This document shows positions 20,732-32,964 of a stretch of 64,000 nt of DNA, piece after piece. The stretch is taken from contig BRXU01000018.1 of the NCBI GenBank assembly GCA_030267565.1, positions 1,426,001-1,490,000 on the forward strand, given 5' to 3'. Positions within the stretch are counted from its first letter, which is position 1, and each line of letters opens with the position of its first letter. This stretch comes from Pleodorina starrii. Its lineage: Eukaryota > Chlorophyta > Chlorophyceae > Chlamydomonadales > Volvocaceae. Position numbers and translations under genes: made by a program. The notes under the pieces are model-generated. The model was not told the origin of the DNA and did not search any database. It worked only from the letters and a program-made list of their open reading frames with translations.

Positions 20732-23700
20732 ATGGACGACGGGACTTTCATAGACGTAAGGATGCCGTACCGACAGCTTTGCCCTCCCAACCGGGAAACA
20801 GGCGCCTGAACAGCCCTTGCGTACGCCACCAGGAGCATGGCGACCGCCGTCTGCGGGACACCGAGTTCATCTTGCCTGTGGTGGTTGGCACTTCCGCTTG
20901 GTGGCTTGGCAAAAAGGTAACGTGGGATTCGAGTTGCGGTGCCCTGCACCGCACACCAATAACCCAGGATCTCCAAACGCCGACAGCCAAGCGTGCAGTG
21001 GTCGGTTTTTAGGGCACAGTTTCCACTTGGTTTGCAATGTGCACGCACAACTTCGGACGCGTTCCTCCCAGCTAATGCGCGGACCGAGGTTGCTGGCTTG
21101 CGTGCCCCAAAATCATGCCCAGCCGCTCTTGTCGGTGGCGACCTTTGGAGGACGTGTCATTGCTGGAAGGGCGGCATGTGGGCTCACGGTCCCTTCCTTG
21201 CAAACCTCACCATTGCGCACCTACCCATCCTGATGCGCCCGAATGCCCAAGTAAAGGGCGATCCTCGTCGTTTCCCGGATTATCCATTACCTCGGACGCC
21301 GAGATCCCCGCCGACGCGTGGCTCGCTGCGCCTCGTGGGGGAGTGATGCCGGTACCGGGTGCGAGTACAACAAGCCACCGTGCTGTGGACTCGTGCTCGA
21401 CCGGCCGCAGCGCGGCGGGGAGGGGACAGCGCTCCCCGGGCGTGCAGTCACGATGCCGGGTCACTGCTCCTCCCGCGCCCTGCCACAGCCCAGTGTCTCA
21501 CTCCTCCCCGCCCTCCCGCCTGCCCGTCCGCTTGCACTTCACCCAACAGGCCAGCGACACCGTCACCCACCGCTGGACCGTGTACCTCAAGTCCGCCAAC
21601 AACCAGGACATCAGCCACATCGTGCAAAAGGCGGGTGGCAGCGGGCGGGGCGGGGCGGGGGCGGGGCCGCCGCGAGCGCATGTGGCGGTGCGAGCCAGCG
21701 CCGCCAGCAGGGATCGAATGGAGCATGTGTGCGTATATGTGTGTATGTGTCTCTTGGCCGACGGAAGCAGGCCCGTGCTAATAGGCGCTTTGTGGTGCGG
21801 ATGCCGTGAAGTGGGTTGGGTTACAGATTGTGCGCCCTGGAACTGAGCGACCTCAACGGCAACGGCAACTTCGGAGCCGCCGAGGTCACGTGGCCTTTGG
21901 GGGAATGGGTGCTCGAGAGGGTCGGGGCCTGGTGGCGGGGCCCTGGGGAGAGCCCCGGCGCGGCACCCCTTCCCTTCCCTTTCCATTTCATGACATCTTC
22001 GGGCCGAAAAGCCGCGCGATGTTGGTGGTGCGAGACCGGTGTTCCATCTACGCCGCAAGATGCCAGATCGCCGCCTTGTCAGCCACGCTGCCTTGCTCTG
22101 TTGGCGGCAACGGCCTGCCACCCAAAGTCCGAAGGACGCTGCACGCCCTGTGCCCTCCAACACCGCCACGGTCTGGTTGGCCCCGGCCGGACCTCTCCTC
22201 GCCCCTCCACCTGCCGCCCCTCATCACTCCCTACTCACTCCCGGCTCGCAGGTCACGTTTGAGCTGCACCACACGTTCAACAACCCGCACCGCATGGTGC
22301 TGCAGCCGCCCTACGAGGTGACGGAGCAGGGCTGGGGCGAGTTCGACATCAATATCACGGTGCGGTGGGGTGCGGTGCGGGGTGAGAATGAGAGGAGAAG
22401 GTACCGCAACGAACGAAGTGGGGCGGGGTGGGATAATAGAAAGGATACCGCAGCGGAGGGACGAAGGCGGGTGGGGTGGGATGTCCCAACTGCCGTACCT
22501 CGAGTGCCGGCTCAGCACGGCCCTGAGTGCGGGACAGGGCGCGCAACACCCTCCATCCTTTCGGGCTAGGGGTGCTGTGAATAGACACTGTACGCCAACC
22601 CCCGGCTCCGCGCTTCCATGCCCGCCCCGCGCCTGTACCCCGTGCGGCCCTTCCTCCTCGTCCCGCCCGGTTACTCCGCTGCGGTTCGTCCTTAGCTCCC
22701 ACCTTGCCCCGCCCCGCACCGCACCGCACCGCAGCTGAGCTTCACTCCCGACAGCCGGGAAAAGGACGTGTCCATTCTGCACCGTCTCAAGCTGTACGAG
22801 AACGAGAACACGCCCAGCACCACCAAGAAGCCCGTCATGAGCGAGGTGGGTGGGCGGCTGCGTCGCGGAAGGAAGGGAGGGAGGAAGGAAGGAACGAAGG
22901 AAGGAGGGAAGGGAAGGGAAGGGGGCTTTCGGGACGTGCCTCCCGGTGCGGTGCGGGGCCGGGCGGGGCAGGCAAGCGGCGAGGCGCCCCGCCCGGACGG
23001 CCTGGCGGGTCGTGTTCAGTAATGCCGGGGCCCCGGCATTGCCCAGGACTGCCGGGCGGCGGCCAGGTGTGAAGGAAGGGCGAACCGTAGCGAGGAGCGC
23101 CAGCATCCGTCCGGGGCAGCAGGGAGCATACGCCGAAGTGGCCGACTCCCGGCGAAAGTAACAATGGCCTGCCTTTGCCTTGTCAGCTGTTGTGGTGGCA
23201 CTCACACGCGAGGCGGGTGGGTGATGGGGAGGGTACGTCTGGGTGGTGGGGGGCCCTGGTTGGCTTCGGTGGGCAGCGCGGGCTGCGGAGAAGCCGTCCC
23301 ACCTTGACGGCGTGGCAGCCGGCGGGGAGCAGAGCTGGCGGGGGCCAGAGCTGGCGGGGAATGCAGGGAGCGGGCCCTCCAGGGCTGAGGGCACAGGGGC
23401 CACGGGTGAAGTGACCGACGCCCAGCACCGTTACCGGCAACTGTTTTACCGGAGCGGCGGCCATTGGTCTGGGACTGCTGCCCGTTTGTCTGTCAGCCTG
23501 GAAGGTTCCGCGTCGCTGCCCTGGCACCATGACACGCGCCTGCGCCTGCGCCTGCTCCTGTCGCTTCATGACAGGCGTATGAGGAGCTTGTGTTCAGTGA
23601 GCCTGTGGAGGCATTTTACCGGCGGGTCACCTCCACCATGCCGCGGCCGGCCCCTGACCTGAGCTGCCAGCCGTACACGTCGCAGTACGACGAGCGGGAC

Positions 23701-23784
23701 GAGCTGGACAAGCTCAAGGACTGCCGCGCGCGGGTGGCGGCCATGCTTACGGATGTGCGCAAGGACTTCGAGGGCGCGCGGTAG
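20732..23784 (+). CDS. GAS41: YEATS-domain protein, GAS41/YAF9 type
   Basis: Reader of acylated histone tails, a subunit of chromatin complexes such as SWR1/NuA4 in the nucleus. Six exons: 20732-20755, 20833-20916, 21550-21630, 22252-22359, 22735-22845, 23575-23784, all joined in phase 0, giving 205 residues. Exon 2 holds the conserved VVVGTSAWWLGKK. Exons 3-5 hold the YEATS fold: THRWTVYLKSANNQDISHIVQK, then VTFELHHTFNNPHR, then the signature TEQGWGEFDINIT and LHRLKLYENE. The last exon (AYEELVFSEPVEAFY and the charged helix ERDELDKLKDC) matches the C-terminal coiled coil of GAS41-type members rather than ENL/AF9. Intron 3 (21631-22251) starts with GC instead of GT; moving to the nearest GT would bring a stop into frame. 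The first exon is only eight codons and is the least certain part. Gene order and length agree with the family. Confidence 0.88.
23021..23040. repeat. Perfect 20-bp palindrome in YEATS intron 5
   Basis: AATGCCGGGG directly followed by its reverse complement. It lies in the last intron, in a G-rich region with GGAAGG runs (22865-22925). Confidence 0.7.
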
Positions 23785-24924
23785 AGGGCAAGAGGAACGG
23801 GCGAGGAGAACGGACGAGTTCGGGGCGCGCCATGTCGCGGCGGTGGTGGTGCTGATGATGGTGGTGCTGATTGCGTCAGTCCAGCCCAGCGCGTGGCTCG
23901 GAGCAGATGGAGCGGAATTGGGCTGCATAGCCGAGCTGTAGCACGTGGCATTCTACAGACCTGTCCAAAATACGTCCAGGAAGGCGGTTCCCATCACCTC
24001 AAATAAGCCTGCATCCACGCTTCTACACGAGCGGGCCGACTGGGTTGCGCCGTGCAGAGCTCGCTGGTTGCGTCCGAATGGCTACACGGCTTGGAGCAAC
24101 GTCGCTGGGGTACGGTAGGCGGCACCAATTCATTTTGTTTTTGCGGGAGCGTCGACCTAGAGCGGCCGGCCTGTGTTCTCCACTTTGCTTGTGCGCCATG
24201 CACCGCTCTGGTGCGTCTCGCCACCGGCTTGCAGCCCCACTTCCGGGTGCTGGTGCGGAACTTGACGGCGGATGTGAATCGGCAGCGTGGATCCTCCAAA
24301 CCAGGGCAATTGTGTACGACTGGATGTATATGCCTCACTGTGTTGGTACCGGCCGAGGAGGTTCGCAGCCTTCCGGGCGTGGGGGTCATCCGCAGAGAAA
24401 GGCGCTGAGGGTGGGGCAGCTCAGCTGCGGGGTAGGAGACGTATGCGAAAGGCCATGAAACACGTTGCCAGGTGTGAATAGGGCGTAGAGGAACGACCCA
24501 CCCCCGATGGTCCCCCTGACAACGCGCGGGCAAGGAGATTACACGACGTGGCTGTGTGATGCGGTGCTGATCCTCGGCACGTTGAGCCCGCGGGGCTAGC
24601 TGGCCGTACCAGCCGGAGCCGAAGCTGGCTGTCGTCCGGAGCCCTGGACGCAATGGGCTAAATCACAGGGAGGTCAAATATATACTTTAGTTGTAGGATT
24701 ACCCACTACGCGTCCGTTTTTCATGGCAACCAGAGAAGGCAGCAGTGCTGAACTACCCTGAGCCAGAAAGTCGGGAGCTCGCGGACAACGACACAGCTTG
24801 CTACCGGTGGGACGTGAAGGGGTGAGCATACTAGGTACTAGTTTGCCCAGGGAATAACAGTTATCAAGCTGGGGATGGATTTGCTGTGTATGCAACACGG
24901 ATATGAAGCAGTCGAGACAGAAGC
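23785..24924. other. Intergenic between YEATS gene and LHCBM D
   Basis: Convergent gene ends on both sides; part of it will be the YEATS 3' untranslated region. Open frames around 24045-24653 overlap on both strands without any recognisable feature. Confidence 0.35.
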
Positions 24925-24929
24925 TTACA
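24925..24929 (-). promoter_or_regulatory. Polyadenylation signal TGTAA, LHCBM D
   Basis: TTACA on the + strand, about 290 bases after the stop codon of copy D. Confidence 0.45.
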
Positions 24930-25220
24930 GAGAGCTACTGCTAACCCATGTAGGGTAGGCAGCATTACGTGAACAGATACGGACCGTTTACGGCGGCAAC
25001 CATATCCGAGAATAATGAAATATAGTCTTCTCTGAAAAAATATGCATAAGCGCTGTAGACAGCTTAAACTGTCCGCCACACAAAGCACTCGCTCATTCTT
25101 CCTTGGTCCAGGTACGAACTAAGTCACCCGCTAGAGCTGTACACCCTTGCGAGGCATGGGAACCGAAACGCTCACTTGATCACAACACGCAACCAAAAAG
25201 CCCTCGTCACAATGCACGGT

Positions 25221-26607
25221 TTACGCGCTGGGCGTGAACTTGGTGGCGAACGCGAAGGCGTTGTTGACGGCCGGGTTGGCCAGGTGGTCGTTCAGGTTCT
25301 CAATGGGGCCCTTGCCCGTCACAATGGCCTGCACGAAGAAGCCGAACATGGAGAACATGGCCAGGCGGCCGTTCTTGAGCTCCTTGACCTTGAGCTCCGC
25401 GAACGTGTCCGGGTCGTCAGCCAGGCCCAGGGGGTCGAACGACTCGCCGGGGTACAGCGGGTCCAGGCCCTCGCCGGCAGGGCCGCCGTTCACGCGGTAG
25501 CCCTCCACCAGGCCCATCAGGATAACCTACGGGAGGGAAGACAGAGGGGCGGAAGGGTCAGGGCTATGGTTGGTCACGGATTGCGTCACAGCACCATAGC
25601 GCGTCAATTGAAGAATATGGTCATCCGCCATAGCAAGTAATACATAACCCGAACCTCCTTCGCCCCGATCTTCTCTATTTTTCCTTTACCAGTACGGTAC
25701 ACCCGCGTTCCGTCTCTCACCTGGCACGCCAGGGTGGCGACGATGTTCTGCGCGTGCACCAGCGAGGGGTTGCCCAGGTAGTCCAGGCCGCCCTCCTGGA
25801 AGATCTGGGCGCCGGCCTTGAACCACACGGCCTCACCGAACTGCACGCCGTTCTTGGACAGCAGCTCGGGGGTGATGCAGCCCAGAGCGCCAAGCATGGC
25901 CCAGCGGGCGTGGATCAGCTCCAGCTCGCGGTAGCGCTTGAACGTCTCCGGGTCAGCGGACAGACCGGCGGTGTCCCAGCCGTAGTCGCCGGGGAACTCG
26001 CCGGTCAGGTAGGCAGGGGTGGCGTTCTCGCTGTACGGGCCTGCGCGCAAGTGACAAAAGGGACCGGAGGAGTGTCGGGACGAAAGGGGACGACATCCGC
26101 TTGTGTCGCAACCATAGATGTCTGTTGTCAGGCAACCTACACACTCCGACATCTTCAACAGAAGCCACGGGACGTCACGGGACAGGTCACCCTATGCAGA
26201 ACATTAAACCGTAAGTTATCATCACAGCAAGCGGTGCGTCGTCTCCGCAAGCGAAGATATCTGACTTTGGCGAGTATGCCGAAACCACGCTCACCCTACA
26301 GCGCGAACGGTGCTGATCGTGATCGAGTAGCGATTGTAACTTACCGAGCCACTTGGCGCGGTTCGGGCCATACCACTCCACGCCAGCGGCCTTGGGGGCA
26401 GCCGGCTACGAGAAATGTTGCGTCATCGGTCGACATAGGGAGGGATATACAGTCAGCCGCATGATTGCTGATTCAGCAAAACATCAGAGCAAGTGAATGA
26501 TAGTATGGAAGTAACCACAGAACACTGACCTTGGCAGCGGCCTTCTTGCCGGTCGCCTTGCAGGCGACCTGCAGAGCCTTGCGAGAGGTAGCGAGAGCGA
26601 ACGCCAT
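25221..26607 (-). CDS. LHCBM: LHCBM copy D, chlorophyll a/b-binding protein of LHCII
   Basis: Thylakoid light-harvesting protein of photosystem II, 254 residues. Exons 26530-26607, 26345-26405, 25721-26040, 25221-25526; introns of 124, 304 and 194 bases. Trimerisation motif WYGPNR and both ligand helices are intact. Exon 2 has a private Ala (PKAAGVEWY) where most copies have PKSAGVEWY, and the join to exon 3 is spelled CTCG rather than CTTG. The C-terminal loop reads LANPAVNN, as in F, G and H. This is the first (leftmost) of the five - strand copies, facing the + strand copies A-C across the BSD/YEATS gene pair. Confidence 0.95.
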
Positions 26608-26640
26608 TTCTGATAGAGAGGTGATCAGACCACTAGATAA

Positions 26641-26680
26641 GAAGACTGATGCCAAGGAAATGTGCACTAGGCATTTTATA
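26641..26680 (-). promoter_or_regulatory. TATA-box promoter of LHCBM copy D
   Basis: A canonical CTATAAAATG (TATA at 26674-26680) lies about 70 bases before the ATG. About 25 bases downstream is CATCAGTCTTCTT, aligned with the CATCAGTTCTCCTT start region of the other copies. At the TATA position copies A, B, C, F and G carry ACAAAAGG or a close variant instead. Confidence 0.6.
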
Positions 26681-29177
26681 GTAAACACCAGATCTCATTG
26701 CTCGTACAACAACGTCCGGCAGCAGGCGATAGGCGATCAAGGACTAGCTCTCGAGCGTATCTTCTAAATATAGCAATCTTACAATACGTTCCTTAATTAA
26801 TTTGTATGGATGGCTGAATCGTGACGATACGCGCACGGAGCCGATTGCATAATAGTGCTGACAAAACGCGCCGCTGGCCTGCTTACAGTTTATTCGACAT
26901 CCTACATCCCATGGACAACAGATATGATGCACAGCGCACTTTTGACCTGCAATGGTAGCACGCTAATGCCGCTGCGTCGCTCCTATCGCTGCAACGGTTT
27001 GGACCGGAACTCTGGTTCGGGCGAAGTCAGCTGGGACTCATTTTCCGCTTAAATTTCCGTTATTTTTACATAATTCGGACAGACCACGCAAGGCAACAAA
27101 GCTAAATTGGCAGCCTAAACCTGGAGATTTTTTCAAACGCCGTATCTGACCAGAAACTGCAGTCCAGACTGCGACAGCGACTACAGGCCAGACTATATCA
27201 TGCAATTAAGGAGGGATTGAGACACGTTACATGCCAGAACCTTAGTAATGAATTAGATATTTTCCTTTTCGAGCACGGCCTGTCAAACGTAACAGATAAT
27301 GTATAGCAAATACACAGGCTATTTAGTAATTATGCCCATGTATCTTAGCAGTTCGGGTCCCATCGCTGTGCTGGGTGCAGCGATGGGACCCGAACCGAGG
27401 TGGTTCCGTGCGTGTTGTGATGAATTCGGTTGGCATGGCGGCGGCCTGCAGCAGATGACTTACCATCAAGCAATGCACTTGACGGTGGTGACGCCTTGGC
27501 CGGGATCCTGCGGTATCTGGGACCTGCTGGGACCGGCTTCTGCCGGCTTTTTTGGTGTCCTGTGCCGCGCTTATTGGGCGCTGTTAACGCACGATGGGCG
27601 AGAACATAGGAGCGGATGCTATGAAGCGAATTACACGGTAGCCTGCTACACCGCAGCTTAGGCATAACCCGCCTTCCCCGGAGAAGAACGCCTGTTCACA
27701 CCGTGCGGGCCCTCCCTGCTGCTCCCCCCTGTTCGCTCGTCCCTGTCTGGGTTGCTCGTGCGGACTGACCTAGTTGCAATTTCCTTCACCCTGGGCGTAT
27801 CTGGTGCAGTCGCTAGCCCGCCGGTTGTACCCTTCGAATGTCCAAAGCCCACTCACTTTATACCCGATTCCAGCCACCTGGAAAAGTGGAGGTGGAGGCT
27901 TAGGAAGCCGATGGATTCCGAACATCCCCCCCAGACACACATACCGGTACATACACACACGTGGTCAGCCTTTCTCTTCCCGTCAGCTGGTCCGCAGAGC
28001 TCTTTCTTACCATTGCGACACAGTATTGGTCCACCCCACCCACATTGGTGGAGAGCGCATCGTAACGCAGTGTTACGGTGTGCACGCCTACTGTGTGTGC
28101 GCGTTGATGCACACGTGCAGCGCATTACTGCCGTTGGGCAAACTGGTAATTCGATTGCCGGACTCTGCCACGCACACCCGCGTACGTTAACGCCTCTGCG
28201 CCAGACATTCCCAACAGCTCCCACATGCTGTGACCGGAGCCTGACAACCTAACCCCCGAGCATATTCACCCGGGAACGCACCGCAGCAGCAGCGCAGGGC
28301 TGGTCGCTCGGGCCACCCCTTCTGCAGTGTACATACACGTGGCCCGCCATTCAAGGGAGGCTCTATTCGCACGGTTCTGCGGCTATGCCGCTGTGCTGAT
28401 TGCACATCCCTGCTTCCCTGCCCGCCCCAGCCACCGGCTACTGCTCCGCTGCGGTGCATGGCCCCAGGCCCGCTAGCCCGCTGGTACTACATTTGGCCTG
28501 GCGTCTGCGTGGGTAAATGCGCGCCGCGTGGCCGTAGTGCAGTCGCATCTGCACTGTGGAGCAGCCGAGCTAAACCCGCCCGCCCGCCCGCCCATGGTGA
28601 TGCCCCTGCGACGCCTTCCGGCCGAGATACCTCCTTTGCGGGCCGCACTGTTGTGAAATTACAAGTCGTACGTACTGACTGCCTTGCCACTAATTTCTGT
28701 CCGCGGCATACCGTTTGGCATGCCGTTTAGCGGATAGCGTCACCCGCTTTTCCCCGTGTGATGTGTTCGAAAGGCCACATTCTACACCAGGACACTACGA
28801 GGCGTTTGGCCAAGTGGCTTCACGTTCAATGTCTGAACCCACTGTCAAGGTTGTACGGAATATGGTACAGTATTCCGAATCCGCCCTAACCACGACCACC
28901 GACTTACAACCATCAACTTGCGTTAGCATATGCCGACACAGAGCCAACACAAAGGGAAAATACACAACACATCACACATGCACAATATTACAAAACAGAA
29001 AATGGCATCGTCGCAAATACATTGATGCACGCTCGATAGAATACACGCAGCACACTCCGTCCCCGCCTAGCGTCCTGCAGGGTCCTGCTCCTCACCATAA
29101 TGCGGCGGCCGCTGCGTTTCGTCCAGCCAACTCGGCAATGTGCTTTGTTGTGTGCGCGGTAGTAAGATACATATTAC
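26681..29177. other. Intergenic between LHCBM D and E
   Basis: About 2.5 kb with low GC parts (26760-27300) and no supported gene. It holds one perfect hairpin (27351-27395). Open frames near 27752-28250 overlap on both strands and look like chance. Confidence 0.4.
27351..27395. repeat. Perfect 18-bp hairpin
   Basis: GTTCGGGTCCCATCGCTG, a 9-base loop, then its exact reverse complement. It may be a small inverted-repeat element or an RNA hairpin. No second copy was noticed in the window. Confidence 0.8.
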
Positions 29178-29182
29178 TTACA
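29178..29182 (-). promoter_or_regulatory. Polyadenylation signal TGTAA, LHCBM E
   Basis: TTACA on the + strand, about 75 bases after the stop codon of copy E; a second TTACA lies at 28988-28992. Confidence 0.4.
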
Positions 29183-29256
29183 GACGACAGTCGCACGCCG
29201 TACAGCCCAGACTGCACGATCTGTGATATCCGCCCCTATCCGCCCCAGGTCGACAT

Positions 29257-30739
29257 TCACGCGCTTGGCGTGAACTTGGTGGCGAACGCGAACGCGTTGT
29301 TGACGCCCGGGTTGGCCAGGTGGTCGTTCAGGTTCTCAATGGGGCCCTTGCCCGTCACAATGGCCTGCACGAAGAAGCCGAACATGGAGAACATGGCCAG
29401 GCGGCCGTTCTTGAGCTCCTTGACCTTGAGCTCCGCGAACGTGTCCGGGTCGTCAGCCAGGCCCAGGGGGTCGAACGACTCGCCGGGGTACAGCGGGTCC
29501 AGGCCCTCGCCGGCAGGGCCGCCGTTCACGCGGTAGCCCTCCACCAGGCCCATCAGGATAACCTACGGGAGGGAAGACACAGGGACGGAAGGATCAGGGA
29601 CGGCGGATGAGGGCTATGAACGGTTGCGGAGGAGTGTGTAACAATATGTCGTACTTGTGTGTCGGAGCTCGGAAGGAGCTGCGTCAACGCCGTACCGGCA
29701 CCCTTGCGCCTCAGTTGTAAGGCCATCCGCCATAGCAAGTGTACGGTACATATCCCAAACCTCCTTCGCCCCGAACTTCGCTTTACCACAATTCCCCAGT
29801 ACGGTACCACCGTTCCGTCTCTCACCTGGCACGCCAGGGTAGCGACGATGTTCTGCGCGTGCACCAGCGAGGGGTTGCCCAGGTAGTCCAGGCCGCCCTC
29901 CTGGAAGATCTGGGCGCCGGCCTTGAACCACACGGCCTCACCGAACTGCACGCCGTTCTTGGACAGCAGCTCGGGGGTGATGCAGCCCAGAGCGCCAAGC
30001 ATGGCCCAGCGGGCGTGGATCAGCTCCAGCTCGCGGTAGCGCTTGAACGTCTCCGGGTCAGCGGACAGACCGGCGGTGTCCCAGCCGTAGTCGCCGGGGA
30101 ACTCGCCGGTCAGGTAGGCAGGGGTGGCGTTCTCGCTGTACGGGCCTGCATCCCGATAGCGTCCGCCGGAAACACGGAGGGACAATCCGTTAGTCCAGGC
30201 ACACGTGGTTAACCGTCTGGACCTTGCCAGGGACTTGGTGACCATTCTTCGACACTCCGCGACTGGCCTGACGGCCCGCAGGCGCCAAGCATGTGTCGGG
30301 TCCTTCGCTCATTCCGTTCATCGATGAAGGACATTCTCTAAACCGAGGTAATGCTAACGGACAAATATGCGTGTAACTTTACATTTCTCGTTGTTGCGAC
30401 GCTACCCGTCCCGGAAAAACCCTAGTACCGGTAGTAGACAGATGCACAGCTGAGGACTCACCAAGCCACTTGGCACGATTCGGTCCGTACCACTCCACAC
30501 CGGAGCTCCTAACCTTCGCGGCCTGCGCAGCGAAACGCATCCGCCGGTCCAACTGCTTACACGCCTCGCATAGGAGTACATCGTCAGGCGTCCCGTCAAA
30601 GACGGCGACAACTTACGCAGCGCATTGTCATCTGAGGTGATTTCAATAATTGTGATCACCATACCTTAGCAGCGACCTTCTTAGTCGCCTTGCAGGTGAC
30701 CTGCAACACCTTGCGCGAAGTGGCGAGAGCGAAAGCCAT
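29257..30739 (-). CDS. LHCBM: LHCBM copy E, divergent N terminus
   Basis: Thylakoid light-harvesting protein of photosystem II, 253 residues. Exons 30665-30739, 30462-30522, 29826-30145, 29257-29562; introns of 142, 316 and 263 bases. This is the most divergent copy: exon 1 is one codon shorter and reads [25 protein letters not shown] over its 25 residues, and exon 2 reads [16 protein letters not shown] with many silent changes (TAC, GGA, AAT, CGT). Exons 3 and 4 nevertheless match the other copies almost base for base, including wobble positions. The trimerisation motif is kept. The C-terminal loop is LANPGVNN, as in the + strand copies A-C, unlike its - strand neighbours. No canonical TATA box was found upstream. 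Confidence 0.94.
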
Positions 30740-32148
30740 TTTGCTTATCCGATATGGGCGCAGACCGAATTCAGCGACCGACGCAAAACATAAAAAGGAA
30801 CAAGGTACAGTAGGTGCAAGCATACGTATTATAGTTTCCGTCCCCTGACAGCCGTACCGAGTTCCGGTGCTTTGGAACCCACCCACGAGGAAGCCCCCGA
30901 CACTCGCTTCACATGATAATTTAAGCCATGCATCTAATGCATGTCCTCTGAATACAGTGCGGCGCAACCGAGGCGCATCGATGGCGAGCCTAGATGTGAA
31001 GTGCGCCTACGGCGTTTCATATCTCGTGCGCTCAGGGAATCTCCATGTACTATCCGTAACACGTGTAGTGCGTATTTTTTGTTATACAGCACACAGCGCC
31101 ATTTGATGGCCAGCGGCTTCTGATGAAGGGCGAAGAGTGGTTGGCGAGCTGTTGGCGTGGTTACGATGTGTCGAAGGGCCACCCGCGGTTCCAGCGCTCG
31201 TAACAACATGCACAGCGAATACCCGTTGAACAATTAAAAAGGTGCAATATGGACCTAAGGACCTAAGCGGTATTCGCGGTGTGCACAAACGTGCAATCTT
31301 TGGTTGCGCGATATATACGATGTGTCGGAGGGTTTCGACGGAGGGCGGGACTTGGATCCGAAACTGGGTGGGTATGGTTAAAATGTTGGATCCGCGCGTG
31401 CCGTTGCGTCCCAAAGGCGACTAGAAGGTTTAATGGTTGGCATTTAGCGCCAAGAGGCCAAGGGGCGGGTTAGGAGGCGGTTGGACAGTCGCGCCACGTT
31501 AACGCATGGGCCAATCAACATAGATTGCTGAGATCTGACCCAACCTCCCGCCAACCGGAGTTCAAGAGCGCCGCCGCATTGCACATGAGCAAGATTCGGC
31601 CATTTGCGCCTCCCCAATTCTCCCGGCGGCGGCGGCGGCGGCGTGCACCATCCCATCATGCCCACGGCCTCACGCGCAACAGGGCGCACCGGCAGTGGGT
31701 GCTGCCCCTGCCGCTGCCGCTGCCACCGCTGGGAGGCCGGCTGACGTGCAGCGCTTCCTCGAAGCGCCCTTTCACTAACCCACTTCTAGGGATTTAGGCC
31801 AGAGCTCAACCTTCTGGTTGACGGTGCCGCTGCTAGTGCTGCCCATCGAGGCGGCCACCTCGGCAATCAGGCCATGCAAGATGGCCAACTGCCCCGACAA
31901 GTACCGGCGCTGCAAGGGTTGGGTCCCACAGTGGGTTCGTGCGCAGCCCTGGGTTGCTCGTTGCCCAGCGCACCGCCGCCGACGCTACCGCCCTTCGCGT
32001 TGCCACCGTCGCCATCGTCTGCGGACCCGACAGGACGCAGGTTTCGAAAAGCTCCCAGACATACTGGAGCCCAACCTACCAAAATGTGATTTACGCGGTA
32101 TTCGTCGCAGGACGCAACCGTTCACGCGGGCAAAACCGAATTCGACAC
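30740..32148. other. Intergenic between LHCBM E and the F unit
   Basis: Contains a short GGC run (31624-31643) and overlapping chance frames. It must include the promoter of copy E, but no convincing core element was seen. Confidence 0.35.
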
Positions 32149-32666
32149 GCTAGGTAGATTCCCCGTATCTAATCCGTATCTAATCCGTCCATTGATTGCC
32201 AGGGTAGCTTCTGGGAAGTGGGAACCCTCAGCCCGCGCCCCAGGGCACCACGCATCATCAGTTGCAAAACCCGTCGATTCCATCGCGCACGTGCATGCCC
32301 CCAGCCCCCGTGTCCCACGTTGCCTTGGTACATGGCAACGAGAGGGGCAGTCGTGATTGGTGTTCCCCTGTGTTCCCTTGGGTCGAGTGCCGGGTGGGAA
32401 CAAAATGCATTCAGGGCGGGTTGGTGCAGCTCCACAGGCACGCACACCTTCTAGGCATACCCGCACCGGTTGTGTGGCCTGGTCATGGGGCGGATTAGCG
32501 CGTACCGTTGCTGTGACCATCATTGCATTGGGCCCCAGACCGTTGGAAGGATAGGTCTGCGAACCGTGCTGCAATTCCACAATGCGACTGCGGGTTAACA
32601 CCCCTCTTGCTTGCTCCCGTGACATGCACGAAGTGGGACAACAATCGTAGGAAAAGCCACATGTTT

Positions 32667-32671
32667 TTACA
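32667..32671 (-). promoter_or_regulatory. Polyadenylation signal TGTAA, LHCBM F
   Basis: TTACA on the + strand about 295 bases after the stop codon, in the same context as the signals of A, B and G. Confidence 0.5.
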
Positions 32672-32964
32672 AGATCGATTGGGCATTGCGCCAAATCGGT
32701 CAATCGACGTAAGATTGGATTATCTTATCTGGAGTCAACTGTACGGCACTGTCGGCCAGCCATCGGACATAGCCAGCCATGACGTAGCCGGTACACGGCA
32801 GCTGTACATCCCGCGTCAAAGAAAAGGTAACGCTCACACCCCTCTCAGGGACAAACTCGAGCTATGGTACAACAAAAATGGCAGACACCCATCCACACTG
32901 CAACTGAAACAAGCCACAATGAGGATAGGCGCCCAAATAATGCTCAGCACCAGTAGTGCACGCT

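Noticed and set aside
22231..23403. 390-codon - strand frame over the YEATS gene
   Set aside because: It is antisense to well-supported YEATS exons and introns and consists of Pro/Arg/Ser-rich low-complexity sequence.
25176..25640. Long open frames antisense to LHCBM exons, repeated in every copy
   Set aside because: They mirror GC-rich LHCBM exons with strong codon bias; they recur only because the exons are repeated and contain no motif of their own.
31622..31645. GGC run as a possible CRISPR or minisatellite
   Set aside because: A short simple repeat only, without spacers; no CRISPR array, tRNA or rRNA was recognised in the window.
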